A DNA stretch of 64,000 nt from Psychrobacillus sp044762745. GTDB taxonomy: Bacteria; Bacillota; Bacilli; Bacillales_A; Planococcaceae. Of the stretch, positions 33,968 through 43,361 are shown in pieces. The stretch lies in the NCBI RefSeq assembly GCF_044762745.1, contig NZ_JBIWEX010000026.1:4487-68486 (forward strand). Direction: 5' to 3'. The stretch's first letter is position 1, and each line of letters starts with the position of its first letter. Below the pieces are notes generated by a model, which was not told where the DNA came from, did not search any database, and worked only from the letters and a program-made list of their open reading frames with translations. The position numbers and the translations under genes are program-made.

Positions 33968-35200
33968 ATGTCATCATTTAATACTAAATTAGAAAAATAT
34001 GCTGCATTAGCAATAGAAGTTGGGGTAAACATTCAACCTGGACAAAAGTTATACATCGCAGCTTCCATCGATAGCGTAGAACTAGTCCGTTTAATCACGA
34101 AAAAAGCTTATGAAATTGGTGCAGAGCAAGTACTTGTAGACTTTTCTGATGATGAGATTACACGTTTACGTTATGATTTAGCTCCAAAAGATTCTTTTGA
34201 CAATTTCCCATCATGGAAAGTACAAGAACGGGAACTTTTGGCAGAAGAAGGCGCTGCATTTATGAGCATTGTGAGCCAAAGTCCTGATCTATTAAAAGGA
34301 GTAGACACAGCTAAAATTGCTGCATTCCAAAAAGCTGCCGGGCAAGCTTTAAGTAAATACCGTCAATATGTACAATCGGATAAAATCAGTTGGACAGTAA
34401 TCGCATCTCCTTCTAAAGATTGGGCAAGCAAAGTTTTCCCAGAATTAGCAGAAGAGGAACAAGTACCAGCATTATGGGAGGCTATTTTCAAAGCGGTTCG
34501 TGCAGATTTAGAAGATCCAGTCGCAGCTTGGAAAGAGCATGATTCTCTTTTACACACGAAAGTAGATTATTTAAATAATAAAAACTATAAAAAACTACAT
34601 TATACGGCACCTGGAACAGATTTAGTAATCGAACTTCCAAAAGGACATTTATGGTGTGGAGCTAGTAGTGTAAACGAAAAAGGCGAAGATTTCATGGCAA
34701 ATATGCCAACAGAAGAAGTATTTACAGTTCCTTTAAAAACAGGTGTTGAGGGATATGTAGCGAGTAGCAAGCCGCTGAGCTATGGTGGAAATATTATTGA
34801 CAATTTCACGGTCACTTTTGAAAAAGGTCGTATCGTAAAAGTAGAAGCGGAACAAGGTCAAGAAGTGCTAGAAAATCTTGTTGCTACAGACGAAGGTTCT
34901 CACTATTTAGGGGAAGTCGCGCTCGTACCGCATGATTCACCGATTTCAAATTCGAATCTGTTATTTTATAACACATTGTTCGATGAGAACGCTTCTAACC
35001 ACTTGGCAATCGGAAGTGCATATGCTTTCTGTCTAGAAGGTGGAAAGAAAATGAGTCGTAAAGAGCTTGCAGAAAATGGATTGAATGAAAGTATTACACA
35101 TGTAGATTTTATGATTGGTTCAGACAAAATGAATATAGATGGCATTAAAGAAGATGGATCTATAGAACCTATTTTCCGTAATGGCAACTGGGCATTCTAA
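33968..35200 (+). CDS. ampS: M29 family metallo-aminopeptidase (AmpS/PepS type), copy 1
   Basis: 410-residue cytoplasmic two-metal aminopeptidase. Metal-ligand regions: NMPTEEVFTVPLKTGVEG (Glu), YLGEVALVPHDSPIS (Glu), FDENASNHLAIGSAY (His), and THVDFMIGSDKMNIDG (His and Asp). The N-terminal domain starts KLEKYAALAIEVGVNIQPGQ. I use the second ATG (33968), which has AAAGGGAG nine bases upstream. A paralogue lies at 46249-47478 on the other strand. Confidence 0.92.
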   Translation: MSSFNTKLEKYAALAIEVGVNIQPGQKLYIAASIDSVELVRLITKKAYEIGAEQVLVDFSDDEITRLRYDLAPKDSFDNFPSWKVQERELLAEEGAAFMSIVSQSPDLLKGVDTAKIAAFQKAAGQALSKYRQYVQSDKISWTVIASPSKDWASKVFPELAEEEQVPALWEAIFKAVRADLEDPVAAWKEHDSLLHTKVDYLNNKNYKKLHYTAPGTDLVIELPKGHLWCGASSVNEKGEDFMANMPTEEVFTVPLKTGVEGYVASSKPLSYGGNIIDNFTVTFEKGRIVKVEAEQGQEVLENLVATDEGSHYLGEVALVPHDSPISNSNLLFYNTLFDENASNHLAIGSAYAFCLEGGKKMSRKELAENGLNESITHVDFMIGSDKMNIDGIKEDGSIEPIFRNGNWAF

Positions 35201-35299
35201 AACTGTTTACTTGAAGTCTTAGTTTCTAAATGTTTCTTCTTACTATTTTACTAAAAATAAGTTATAATGATAGTATCATAACTAGTGAGGTGTTTAATA

Positions 35300-35434
35300 A
35301 TGGGCTTATTCACAGTTACAGTTCTTGGTTTTGTAGTATGTATAGGAATTTCAGGATATACTATTCTACATTACTTCGCTAAAGGTATGAACTCACATGA
35401 TTCAATCCAAGTAGATCCGAAACCTTCTAAATAA
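35300..35434 (+). CDS. Single-pass membrane small protein (44 residues)
   Basis: ATG at 35300 with GTGAGGTG nine bases upstream. One hydrophobic helix (residues 3-28: FTVTVLGFVVCIGISGYTIL) is followed by a short polar tail ending KPSK. A TATAAT lies about 35 bases upstream and a strong terminator directly follows. No family identified, though its layout is like YtzI-type small proteins. Confidence 0.62.
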   Translation: MGLFTVTVLGFVVCIGISGYTILHYFAKGMNSHDSIQVDPKPSK

Positions 35435-35437
35435 TCC

Positions 35438-35468
35438 AAACAACCGCATTTTATGCGGTTGTTTTTTT
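35438..35468 (+). terminator. Intrinsic terminator after the 44-residue gene
   Basis: AACAACCGCAT / ATGCGGTTGTT then T7. Confidence 0.92.
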
Positions 35469-35719
35469 GTGGCTTAGAAAATTATAAGATTAATGTTTTG
35501 TGCAAAACTATTCCTATACAACTATGGTAGGTTACTTTTTAGGAATACTGCGTCGTAACAAATAGCCACTGAGCCGGCGCGCTACGGCAAACGTATCAAC
35601 TTTATTTATACGAAGAATATTATCTCATTAATAGTGTGCATCTATTACACCTCGTTAAAATAAGGCATAATGCAATATTAGTAATCGTTGTCTCACATGA
35701 AGTAACCCTTTACTTTGAG

Positions 35720-35792
35720 AAATCGTTGCTTTCTAAATAGGTTTAGTTGCTTTCCATGGCCCGCACGTTGCTCTTATCCATTTTCTCGATTT
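35720..35792 (+). repeat. Three-unit 21-bp periodic array, element C
   Basis: TTGC at 35726, 35747 and 35768; leader CTCACATGAAGTAACC; end block ATCCATTTTCTCGAT. Confidence 0.7.
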
Positions 35793-35886
35793 ACTTATTT
35801 GAAAACTTCATAATATTAGGAGTGGTGGGCCTTATACATAAGACGTTCCGTTATGTTTAGATGCTGACTAGTTAGCTTGATCCATT

Positions 35887-36018
35887 GGATTGTAGCGAAA
35901 GGGCGGCGACTCCTGCCGGATGAGTGAGAAGATGAGCCTTCACAGCGTACGCGCAAGCGTCGGTGAAGGCTCATCGCTCACCCGGCGGAAAGCGTCCGCC
36001 CTGCAGCGGAAGTCCCAT
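35887..36018 (+). repeat. Long palindrome, element C
   Basis: Outer GGGCGG / CCGCCC, middle CCGGATGAGTGAG / CTCACCCGG, apical GATGAGCCTTCACAGCG / CGTCGGTGAAGGCTCATC. Confidence 0.78.
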
Positions 36019-36318
36019 CGGTAACTTCCTTACAACACAGTATTCCTATATTGCGCAAACAAACTTTGATAAATTAGATGTCATTACGTCTCTTTTTCCT
36101 TTCATTTCTGTAACAATTTCATTTCAAACTCATGACAATATAGTACTATATTGTCATTTTATCAATTCTACCTAATCATAAATGATCATTTATTCTTGAA
36201 ACATACGTAAACTTCCAACATATAACATATGGCAAACCTCTATTTATCTATTATACTTACATAGAAGTTAGAATTGGCGCTTACACTTCTATTGTACGAT
36301 TGGATTGGAGGAACAAAT

Positions 36319-37326
36319 ATGTTTTCAAACGCACATATTGGAATAGATTTAGGAACAGCAAACACATTAGTATATACAAAAAATAAAGGCTTACTTATAG
36401 ATGAACCTACTGTTGTGGCAGTTAATACAAAAACAAAAGAAATAGTAGCTTTCGGTGAAGAAGCAAAGAAAATGATTGGTAAAACACCAATATCAATTGA
36501 GGTAATACGTCCACTAAAAGATGGGGTCATTGCAGATTTTGATATTACGACTCAATTATTGAAATTAATTATGCAAAAGGCCAGTAAAAAACTAGGTACT
36601 GCACTCAGAAAACCGACTGTCATTGTTTGTACCCCTTCTGGTGCAACTTCAGTGGAGCGTCGAGCTATCCAAGATGCCGTTCGACAAAGCGGTGCAAAAG
36701 AAGTACAACTGATGGAAGAACCTGTAGCAGCAGCTATCGGAGCCGGTCTTCCTGTTAATGAACCTGTTGCCAGTATGATTGTCGATATCGGTGGAGGTAC
36801 GACGGAAGTTGGTATTATATCGTTTGGTGGTGTAGTTGCTTCTAACACGGTAAAATCTGCGGGTGATCGAATGGATGAAGCTATCATCCATTTTATTCGA
36901 AAAGAATATAATGTCATTATTGGAGAACCAACTGCTGAAAATATAAAGAAAACAATTGGTCATGCATTAGTTCCACATACTGTAGAACAGATGGATGTGC
37001 GCGGAAGAGATGTTGTAACCGGTTTGCCTAAAACTATTCATCTTTCTTCTACTCAAATTCAAGGAGTTTTGAAAGAATCACTTGAAATTATTTTAGAAGC
37101 AGTCCGAGCAACGCTAGAAATATGCCCTCCTGAACTTGCGGGGGACATTGTCGATCATGGAGTAGTACTTACAGGTGGCGGTGCTCTATTAAAAGATCTA
37201 AAAGAATGGCTTTCAAGTGTTATTGAAGTACCTGTTCATCTTGCACCTGAGCCGTTGCAATCAGTAGCAATTGGAACAGGAAAATCATATTTTATATCTG
37301 AACGAAAACAAAAATTAGCGAAATAA
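36319..37326 (+). CDS. mreBH: MreB-family actin-like protein, MreBH type
   Basis: 335-residue bacterial actin guiding lateral wall synthesis. Actin motifs: phosphate 1 GIDLGTANTLVY, connect 1 and phosphate 2 MIVDIGGGTTEVGIIS, adenosine motif VVLTGGGALLKDL. VERRAIQDAVRQSGAKEV and LMEEPVAAAIGAGLP are typical of MreB. It is not next to mreCD, which favours MreBH over MreB; Mbl cannot be excluded. I take the ATG at 36319 behind TTGGAGGAAC and omit the 15-codon upstream extension. Confidence 0.87.
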   Translation: MFSNAHIGIDLGTANTLVYTKNKGLLIDEPTVVAVNTKTKEIVAFGEEAKKMIGKTPISIEVIRPLKDGVIADFDITTQLLKLIMQKASKKLGTALRKPTVIVCTPSGATSVERRAIQDAVRQSGAKEVQLMEEPVAAAIGAGLPVNEPVASMIVDIGGGTTEVGIISFGGVVASNTVKSAGDRMDEAIIHFIRKEYNVIIGEPTAENIKKTIGHALVPHTVEQMDVRGRDVVTGLPKTIHLSSTQIQGVLKESLEIILEAVRATLEICPPELAGDIVDHGVVLTGGGALLKDLKEWLSSVIEVPVHLAPEPLQSVAIGTGKSYFISERKQKLAK

Positions 37327-37400
37327 TATGAAACTAAATTAGCATTCCCCTAACATTTGATATAAAATAAAAAGTAAACTATATTTGAAGGGGTAATATA

Positions 37401-37970
37401 ATGTCTAAGTTAGATGAAATTTTAACGTTTAATAAATCTTTTGTAGAAAACAAACTATACACACCTTATTTAACTACGAAATTCCCAGATAAACGAATTG
37501 TGATTTTAACCTGTATGGATACTAGACTTACCGAAACACTTCACAAAGCAATGAATATTAAAAATGGTGATGTAAAAATAGTAAAAAGTGCCGGTGCGGT
37601 TATTAATCATCCATTCGGTGGAATCATGAGAAGTTTAATCGTGGCCGTTTATGAACTTCAAGCAGATGAAATTTTTGTCATTGGACATTATGATTGCGGC
37701 ATGAGTGCGATCAAAACAGATAAAATAGTAGAAAAGATGATTGATCGAGGCGTAGATTCCCGTACTTTTGATACTTTGAAGTACTCTGGTGTCGATGTGG
37801 ATAAATGGTTAGAAGGCTTTTCCGACGTGGAAGAAAGTGTCTTACATAGCGTGGATATGATACGAAATCATCCCCTTATGGTACCAAGTGTTCCTGTTCA
37901 TGGTCTAATAATTGATCCAACCACGGGACGTTTAGATCTAGTTACAGATGGTTCTATCGACAAGGAATAA
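37401..37970 (+). CDS. ytiB: Beta-class carbonic anhydrase
   Basis: 189-residue zinc enzyme hydrating CO2. Zinc ligands Cys, His and Cys are in LTCMDTRLTE and VIGHYDCGMS; the Asp-Arg dyad is in MDTRL. Closest in style to the Bacillus YtiB type. SD GAAGGGG. Single gene, 75 bases after mreBH. Confidence 0.9.
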   Translation: MSKLDEILTFNKSFVENKLYTPYLTTKFPDKRIVILTCMDTRLTETLHKAMNIKNGDVKIVKSAGAVINHPFGGIMRSLIVAVYELQADEIFVIGHYDCGMSAIKTDKIVEKMIDRGVDSRTFDTLKYSGVDVDKWLEGFSDVEESVLHSVDMIRNHPLMVPSVPVHGLIIDPTTGRLDLVTDGSIDKE

Positions 37971-37995
37971 ATTATTTCCCGGGAAATCGACAGAG

Positions 37996-38165
37996 TACAA
38001 AAGCGCATTTGCCTGTCTCTGCCCCGACAGGCAAATCCGGGATGGCATCCTAAGTACGCCGCATCGTGCGGGCCCAGGAGGCAGCTCCTCAGCCACCACA
38101 AACGCTTTTGTTTGCGACGAGCTGTGCGCAGGAGCAAGGCGCTAGAGTCTGGATGTAGAAACTCT
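37996..38165. repeat. Dispersed intergenic repeat, family 1, copy 2
   Basis: Shares GTCTCTGCCCCGACAGGCAA, GTGCGGGCCCAGGAGGCAGC, TCAGCCACCACAA and the end GGCGCTAGAG with 2030-2280, in the same order, with a shorter middle. Confidence 0.75.
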
Positions 38166-38214
38166 CGTAGAAAGTTATCCATAAGTCTTAAATTTTATAG
38201 TTTCCTAAGAAATT

Positions 38215-38253
38215 AAAAAGCCGGTTGTTCAGAAATGGAACAACCAGCTTTTT
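38215..38253. terminator. Bidirectional intrinsic terminator
   Basis: AAAAAGCCGGTTGTTC / GAACAACCAGCTTTTT (one mismatch) with T-runs on both strands; closes the pepF-GNAT pair. Confidence 0.9.
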
Positions 38254-38279
38254 AATTTTTTATAAAGACTCTTACCTTT

Positions 38280-38825
38280 TCAATATTCTTCACTTAGAGA
38301 AGCATACATATAATGGTCTTCCCACTTTCCATTAATAAATAACAATTTACGAAGCAAGCCTTCTCTTAAAAATTCATTTTTTTCTAACACGCTAATAGAA
38401 CCAAAATTTCGTGGAGATACATAGGCCTCTATGCGATTTAAATGAACTTGCTCAAACCCAAAAGTTTTTACGATTTGTACCGCCTCTGTCGCTATCCCTT
38501 TTCCAACAAACTGTTCATCAATAGAATAACCAATTAACCCACTTGAAAATGGCATTCTTTTTAGACTGTATAACGAGATGTGACCAATCATTTTATCTGT
38601 ATTATGCTCGAATATACCAAAGCCAAACTCCCTTTTTTCTTGCATCAAAAGCATGGATTCTCTAATTTTCTCTCTTTGAACAGTAGTAGTATAGTAGTCA
38701 TCTCGATGCAACGGTTCATAAATGGACCAATAATATTTGTTTCGATAGACAAGATCTGCGAGGCTTGGTGCATCTTTTATACTTAATGTCCGTAAATAAC
38801 AAGTATCTCCTTCTAAGTAAATCAA
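38280..38825 (-). CDS. GNAT N-acetyltransferase (RimJ/RimL type)
   Basis: 181 residues. Acetyl-CoA site region QFVGKGIATEAVQIVKTFGF, then NRIEAYVSPRNFGSISVLEK as in RimJ/RimL and SpeG-like acetyltransferases. Acceptor unknown. Start is a TTG at 38825 whose Shine-Dalgarno AAAGGG overlaps the stop of the preceding peptidase, so the two are coupled. Confidence 0.87.
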   Translation of the reverse strand: MIYLEGDTCYLRTLSIKDAPSLADLVYRNKYYWSIYEPLHRDDYYTTTVQREKIRESMLLMQEKREFGFGIFEHNTDKMIGHISLYSLKRMPFSSGLIGYSIDEQFVGKGIATEAVQIVKTFGFEQVHLNRIEAYVSPRNFGSISVLEKNEFLREGLLRKLLFINGKWEDHYMYASLSEEY

Positions 38826-38831
38826 GCTTTT

Positions 38832-40634
38832 TCACCCTTTTGCATTAGTAAATTGCATAAATTCGTTCACATCTTGAATGCAAAGTTTGATCCCTTTTAT
38901 CCAAAACGCTTCCTTCGTAATATCTTCTCCTAAATGCTTCATCGCTAAATCTTCCACCGTCATCACAGCTGTATCTTGAAGTAGAGCGATGTATTTTTCT
39001 TCAAAGTTAGCACCCTCTGTAATAGCTTTCGCATAAATGCTTAAAGAGAATAAATACCCAAACGTATATGGAAAGTTATAGAATGGTACGCCCGTGATAT
39101 AAAAATGTAATTTAGAAGCCCAGAAATGTGGATGAGTTGTTTCAAGTGCATTTCCATACGCTTCTTTTTGAGCTGTTTCCATTATTTCATTTAATCTGGT
39201 TGCAGAAACAACTCCATTTTTACGTTCTTCATAAAATCTCGTTTCAAATAAATAGCGTGCATGGATATTCATAAAAAATGCTACACTACGTTGAATTTTA
39301 TCTTCTAGAAGGGCAATTTTTTCTTCATCTGTTTTCGCTTCTTTTACTGCAGCATCGGCAACAATCATTTCAGCAAATGTGGAAGCCGTCTCCGCTACTC
39401 CCATTGCGTACTGACGATTCATCCAATGTACCGGTCTTAAAGCATATGAATGGAAAGCATGTCCCAATTCATGCGCTAGCGTCGAAACATTGGACATCGA
39501 TCCACTATACGTCATGAAAATACGAGATTCTTCTGATACTGGCATTCCCGTACAGAACCCTCCAGGACGTTTGTTCGGACGATCTTCCGCTTCAATCCAT
39601 CCTTTTTCAAAAGCATTTCTTGAAAAAGCGGCAAGTTTAGGACCGAACTCATTGAAATGCTTCAAAATGAACGCTGCACCTTGTTGAAAGTCCATCTTTT
39701 CAGTTGAAGCACTTACCGGTGCATCCAAGTCATACCAATGCATTCTTTGTTCGCCTAGCATAGCCGATTTTCTCTGTAAATATTCGACGAATGGCGCTTT
39801 ATTTTTAGAAATAGCTCCCCACATAGCATCCAGTGTTTCTTGTTTCATGCGATTAATTTGTAAAGGTTCTTGTAAAACGGAATCCCATCCTCTTTTTTCG
39901 TATACAGCTAGTCGGTATCCTGCAAGGTGGTTAAGCGTTTTAGCGAAAAAGTCTTCTTTCTCTGTCCAGGCAGCTTCTAATGCCTCAAAAGATTCTTTTC
40001 GAATGGTAGCATCCTCATGGGAGCTAAGATTATTCGCTTGTCCAACAGATAACTCTCTTTCCACCCCATCAAGTGTTACTTTAATACGAATGTCTCCTAC
40101 TAGTAAATCGTATAGCTGACCCCAAGCATGATATCCATCAACACTAAGCGTTGTTATCATATCTTCTTCTTTTTCAGATAGCATTTTCTTTGCTTCGTCT
40201 CTCCATTCGTTTAGCACAAATGCAAATGTAGAAAGCTCCTTTGTTTGAAGCAAATCTTGCCAAACTGATTCCTCAGTTTTACTAAGTACTTGTTGGATAG
40301 TAATCATTAAGGAAGATAATTTTGCATATAGAGATCGTACTTCCCCTTCTAATAATGCAGCTTGTTTATCCGTTGTGTCTTGTGCTAAAAAGCAGCCGAT
40401 TACTGCCCCTCCTTCGGATAAGTTCACTGCAATATCCTTTAACTTGTTAATCGTATGTACAATTTGGTCTACCTCTTGAATGGATGACGGTGTACAAAAG
40501 CTTCTCAGCTCCTCTTCAAAGGCTACCAATATACTTTTTACTTCATCTAAATGTTTTCGAAGTGCCGTTGAACTACTCCCCCCCACAAAAAAGGAATCTA
40601 AATCCCATACAACTGGATAACTTTGTTCAATCAT
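38832..40634 (-). CDS. M3 family oligoendopeptidase (PepF-like)
   Basis: 600-residue cytoplasmic zinc endopeptidase that cuts short peptides. Active site STLAHELGHAFHSYALR (HExxH), with the third ligand region MGVAETASTFAEMIV. The C-terminal motif YITGVPFYNFPYTFGYLFSLS is typical of the PepF family. Likely acts downstream of peptide uptake. SD GGGGGAAG. Confidence 0.92.
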   Translation of the reverse strand: MIEQSYPVVWDLDSFFVGGSSSTALRKHLDEVKSILVAFEEELRSFCTPSSIQEVDQIVHTINKLKDIAVNLSEGGAVIGCFLAQDTTDKQAALLEGEVRSLYAKLSSLMITIQQVLSKTEESVWQDLLQTKELSTFAFVLNEWRDEAKKMLSEKEEDMITTLSVDGYHAWGQLYDLLVGDIRIKVTLDGVERELSVGQANNLSSHEDATIRKESFEALEAAWTEKEDFFAKTLNHLAGYRLAVYEKRGWDSVLQEPLQINRMKQETLDAMWGAISKNKAPFVEYLQRKSAMLGEQRMHWYDLDAPVSASTEKMDFQQGAAFILKHFNEFGPKLAAFSRNAFEKGWIEAEDRPNKRPGGFCTGMPVSEESRIFMTYSGSMSNVSTLAHELGHAFHSYALRPVHWMNRQYAMGVAETASTFAEMIVADAAVKEAKTDEEKIALLEDKIQRSVAFFMNIHARYLFETRFYEERKNGVVSATRLNEIMETAQKEAYGNALETTHPHFWASKLHFYITGVPFYNFPYTFGYLFSLSIYAKAITEGANFEEKYIALLQDTAVMTVEDLAMKHLGEDITKEAFWIKGIKLCIQDVNEFMQFTNAKG

Positions 40635-40790
40635 TCAAATCTTCCCCCTATAATGACAATATATTTAGAAATTTAGTATACCATGTTTTTGATATCTGAT
40701 TATGCGATTTTCGTCACATAATATTCATATTTCCAATTTGTCGTACGATTATTTCAAAGGTATACTTACTATATAGAAGGAGGAGATCGA

Positions 40791-41516
40791 ATGGTCAAAA
40801 TAATCCTTTTGATTCTAAGCTTAATCTCTACTATTACTGTACATATACTTGCAAACACACTTCCTATAAATGATCAAACAACTGGAAGTATTTTAAATAG
40901 ACTTCCTATATTTTTCACACCTGCCCCTTATGTATTTTTTATTTGGATAATTATATATATATTATTGGCATGTTGGATTTGGAATAGTATAAACGAGTAT
41001 CGGGCTACTAGACAACTTCCTTTAAAACGAGTGTTGCTATTCGCCGTTACTTCTATTTTTCATATTGCATGGATTCTTTTTTGGCATTTTGAACTATTTA
41101 ATTATTCACTTATAATGATGTTTGCATTACTTGGAACATTGTTTTTACTTTATACAACTTATCCAATACAAGAACAAAATTGGATGAGCAGATTACCTAT
41201 TTCTATCTACTTTGGATGGGTGTTTATTGCCACATTCATACATATTGATTACCTTTTAACTTATCATGAACTAAGTGGGCTTTGGATAACAAAATCACTT
41301 TGGACCGTTATTTTCTTAACTATTGCCACGGCTATTGCCCTTCATTTCCGCTATCATTACAAAGACAGTGCAATTGTAGTTGTTTTTATTTGGGCATTTA
41401 TTGGGCTTGCTGTTCGTCACCTGTTTAACGAATTACTCATATCGACTGCTTCTATATTTTTAAGCAGTGTGCTCGTTGTAGGTATCCTTTTCATCAAAAA
41501 AACGCCATCGAAATGA
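40791..41516 (+). CDS. TspO/MBR-related membrane protein
   Basis: 241 residues with about seven membrane helices. It has the Trp-rich pattern of tryptophan-rich sensory/TspO-related proteins: FTPAPYVFFIWIIIYILLACW and SIYFGWVFIATFIH. Longer than classical TspO (~160), as in the Bacillales group. Ligand unknown. SD AGAAGGAGGAG. Its last codons form part of the shared terminator. Confidence 0.75.
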   Translation: MVKIILLILSLISTITVHILANTLPINDQTTGSILNRLPIFFTPAPYVFFIWIIIYILLACWIWNSINEYRATRQLPLKRVLLFAVTSIFHIAWILFWHFELFNYSLIMMFALLGTLFLLYTTYPIQEQNWMSRLPISIYFGWVFIATFIHIDYLLTYHELSGLWITKSLWTVIFLTIATAIALHFRYHYKDSAIVVVFIWAFIGLAVRHLFNELLISTASIFLSSVLVVGILFIKKTPSK

Positions 41517-41537
41517 TCATTTCGAGTGGCGTTTTTT
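41496..41537. terminator. Bidirectional terminator between the TspO-like gene and map
   Basis: AAAAAACGCCATCGAAATG / CATTTCGAGTGGCGTTTTTT; overlaps the stop codon of the plus-strand gene. Confidence 0.92.
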
Positions 41538-41543
41538 CATTGG

Positions 41544-42293
41544 TTAATCTAATTTTGTTAATAAAATCGGTCCTTCTTTTGTTACTACAATTGTATGCTC
41601 GATTTGAGCTACCAACGACTTGTCAGGTGTGATGAACGTCCATCCATCTCCAGACTCTACAATATGTTCTGCCTTTTCGGATATAAAGGGCTCCACTGCG
41701 AGTACCATACCTTCTTTTAAAATCGTTGGATCCCATGCATCATAATAATTTAATACATGCTGTGGTGCTTCATGAAGTGATTTCCCAATGCCATGACCCG
41801 TTAAGTTCATAATAACGTGTAAATCATTGTCTTTCGCTTCTCTTGCTACTGCTTTGCCTATTTGGTTTAAGCGAGCACCTGCCTTCACTTTTAACATCGC
41901 ACGGTTGAAGGCACTTTCAGCTACAGTACATAGCTTTTCTTTTTCTGGGTATCCATCACCTACAACAAATGAAATACCCGTATCCGCAAAGTATCCATCG
42001 TATGAACCAGACACGTCAATATTAACCATATCCCCTTCTTGGATGACACGTGATCCCGGAATTCCGTGCGCAACTTCCTCGTTCACACTAATACAAGTAT
42101 ATCCCGGAAAATCATATTCACCTTTTGGCCCTGAAATGGCACCTGTTTCTGCAAACATTTTCCCTGCAATTTCATCTAGCTCTTTTGTAGTGACACCTGG
42201 TTTTGTTGCGGCCTGCATCACATTGCGTACTTCTGCCACAATCCGACCAATTTTTTTTAACGCTTCTAACTCTTCATTTGTTTGTACAATCAT
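41544..42293 (-). CDS. map: Methionine aminopeptidase, type I
   Basis: 249 residues; removes initiator Met from nascent proteins. Metal ligands: two Asp in NIDVSGSYDGYFADTG, His in LTGHGIGKSLHE, Glu in VEPFISE, Glu in AQIEHTIVV. The second HEAPQ histidine is also conserved. Not in the ribosomal protein cluster, so probably the second copy found in many Bacilli (mapB/YflG type). SD GGAGAAGGGA. Confidence 0.93.
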   Translation of the reverse strand: MIVQTNEELEALKKIGRIVAEVRNVMQAATKPGVTTKELDEIAGKMFAETGAISGPKGEYDFPGYTCISVNEEVAHGIPGSRVIQEGDMVNIDVSGSYDGYFADTGISFVVGDGYPEKEKLCTVAESAFNRAMLKVKAGARLNQIGKAVAREAKDNDLHVIMNLTGHGIGKSLHEAPQHVLNYYDAWDPTILKEGMVLAVEPFISEKAEHIVESGDGWTFITPDKSLVAQIEHTIVVTKEGPILLTKLD

Positions 42294-42340
42294 CTATATA
42301 AGATCCCTTCTCCTTTAACTGTAGAATAATCATATCATAT

Positions 42341-42922
42341 TTATACTCTATTCGGCAGTAAAAGGCGTGGTGCTCTTACGAATAAAACAGTACAAATAAA
42401 TGCTGCAACTAAAAATACTGGAATCATATAAGTAGAGTTATAAATGACCGAATATAAAATAGGATTTTGATCTCCAGCATATTCACTAAAAAATAATATA
42501 CCTGAAGTTACATGTGCTAAATAACGAAGAAAGGCTGCAACAAATGTACCCGCAATAACTGCTGTAGCCATTTTTTTCGTATCCTTGTCTTCCAAAGCCC
42601 TTATAAACGCAGGTCTAAAGAAACCGGCAAATCCGGCCACCATAAACGCGATAAAATAATCGATTCCTACTTGTAAAACGACAAATATAAATGATAGTGG
42701 AGCAAAGTAAGCACTGCCTGTTGCTACTTGCAATAAACCAATCAAAAATCCTGTGATTAGTCCTGCAACAACTCCACGTCGAAACGCAATTAAAATGACT
42801 GGTACAAGTACGAACGTAACCGATCCACCTTGTGGCATGCCAAACCCAATCATGTCTAATACATATCCTAAAGCTGCAAAAATAGCTATTTCCACTAACA
42901 ATAATACACGTTGATTTCTCAT
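42341..42922 (-). CDS. thiT: Energy-coupled thiamine transporter S-component ThiT
   Basis: 193-residue membrane protein with six helices, the substrate-capture (S) subunit of a group II ECF transporter that shares the EcfAA'T module encoded elsewhere. It has FAALGYVLDMIGFGMPQGGS near helix 1 and HVTSGILFFSEYA; the loop with Trp/Tyr/Glu around YSVIYNSTYM fits the ThiT thiamine site. The start is at 42922 (MRNQRVLLLVE) behind AAAGGGGAT. The longer open frame runs into the riboswitch and is not used. A TPP riboswitch directly upstream confirms thiamine as the ligand. Confidence 0.93.
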   Translation of the reverse strand: MRNQRVLLLVEIAIFAALGYVLDMIGFGMPQGGSVTFVLVPVILIAFRRGVVAGLITGFLIGLLQVATGSAYFAPLSFIFVVLQVGIDYFIAFMVAGFAGFFRPAFIRALEDKDTKKMATAVIAGTFVAAFLRYLAHVTSGILFFSEYAGDQNPILYSVIYNSTYMIPVFLVAAFICTVLFVRAPRLLLPNRV

Positions 42923-42944
42923 TGTAATCCCCTTTTTTGCCCAC

Positions 42945-42978
42945 AAAAAAACGACGCCTGGGATAGACCCAGACATCG
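42945..42978 (-). terminator. Terminator of the TPP riboswitch
   Basis: GATGTCTGGG / CCCAGGCGTC followed by T7, between the aptamer and the thiT ribosome site. Confidence 0.87.
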
Positions 42979-42997
42979 CGCGATTGTCAGTTTCCAT

Positions 42998-43072
42998 CCA
43001 CATCCCTACGCAAGCATTAACTTACAGGTTCGAAGGGTACGATCTCAGCCGCATAAGCGACGCCCCTTGTGG
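42998..43072 (-). ncRNA. TPP (THI-element) riboswitch
   Basis: Minus strand has the conserved core GCGGCTGAGATC, ACCCTTCGAACCTG, TAATGCTTGCGTAGGGA, closed by P1 CCACA / TGTGG. With the terminator downstream it should switch thiT off when thiamine pyrophosphate is plentiful. Confidence 0.96.
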
Positions 43073-43096
43073 TTATGAATTATTTAGTTCGAATTC

Positions 43097-43125
43097 ATTG
43101 TAGCCCAATAAAATAAGGAATGCAA
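43097..43125 (-). promoter_or_regulatory. Sigma-A promoter of thiT
   Basis: TTGCAT, 17-bp spacer, TACAAT on the minus strand, ending about 25 bases before the riboswitch P1. Confidence 0.7.
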
Positions 43126-43204
43126 CCCTTCTTTCTTCATTGGTATACTTATAGAAACAATCACAGTTGTTTATTATAGGGATAGTGTGTCCTTCGGATA
43201 GGTT

Positions 43205-43312
43205 CTTTGGGTTTGTTGCGTTGAGCGGTCTTTTTGTCGCGCTCGGGTAGTCTTTGTCGTGTTCGAAGGCTAGTTTGTCGCGTTCGCAGTGGATTTTGTC
43301 TTGTTCAACCAT
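43205..43312 (+). repeat. Five-unit 21-bp array, TTGTCGCG type, element D
   Basis: TTGT at 43213, 43234, 43254, 43275 and 43296, spacing 21,20,21,21. Nearly identical to the reverse complement of 61345-61447. Confidence 0.78.
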
Positions 43313-43361
43313 ATACTGTAAGATTTGAAGCTGATTAGATTAGATAGCAATTTTCGTGAAA

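Larger units (their letters stand above)
35540..36048 (+). mobile_element. Composite MITE-like element C (509 bp)
   Basis: The clearest member: left TAGGAATACTGCGTCGTAA (35540-35558) and right TTACAACACAGTATTCCTA (36030-36048), inverted with 17 of 19 matching. A three-unit array (TTGC at 35726, 35747 and 35768) is followed by the palindrome at 35887-36018. No gene in the gap 35469-36318. Confidence 0.75.

Noticed and set aside
36552..36917. Long minus-strand frames opposite mreBH
   Set aside because: Antisense shadows; the actin motifs lie on the plus strand.
41827..42318. 163-codon frame opposite map
   Set aside because: Shadow of map; all conserved metal ligands are on the other strand.
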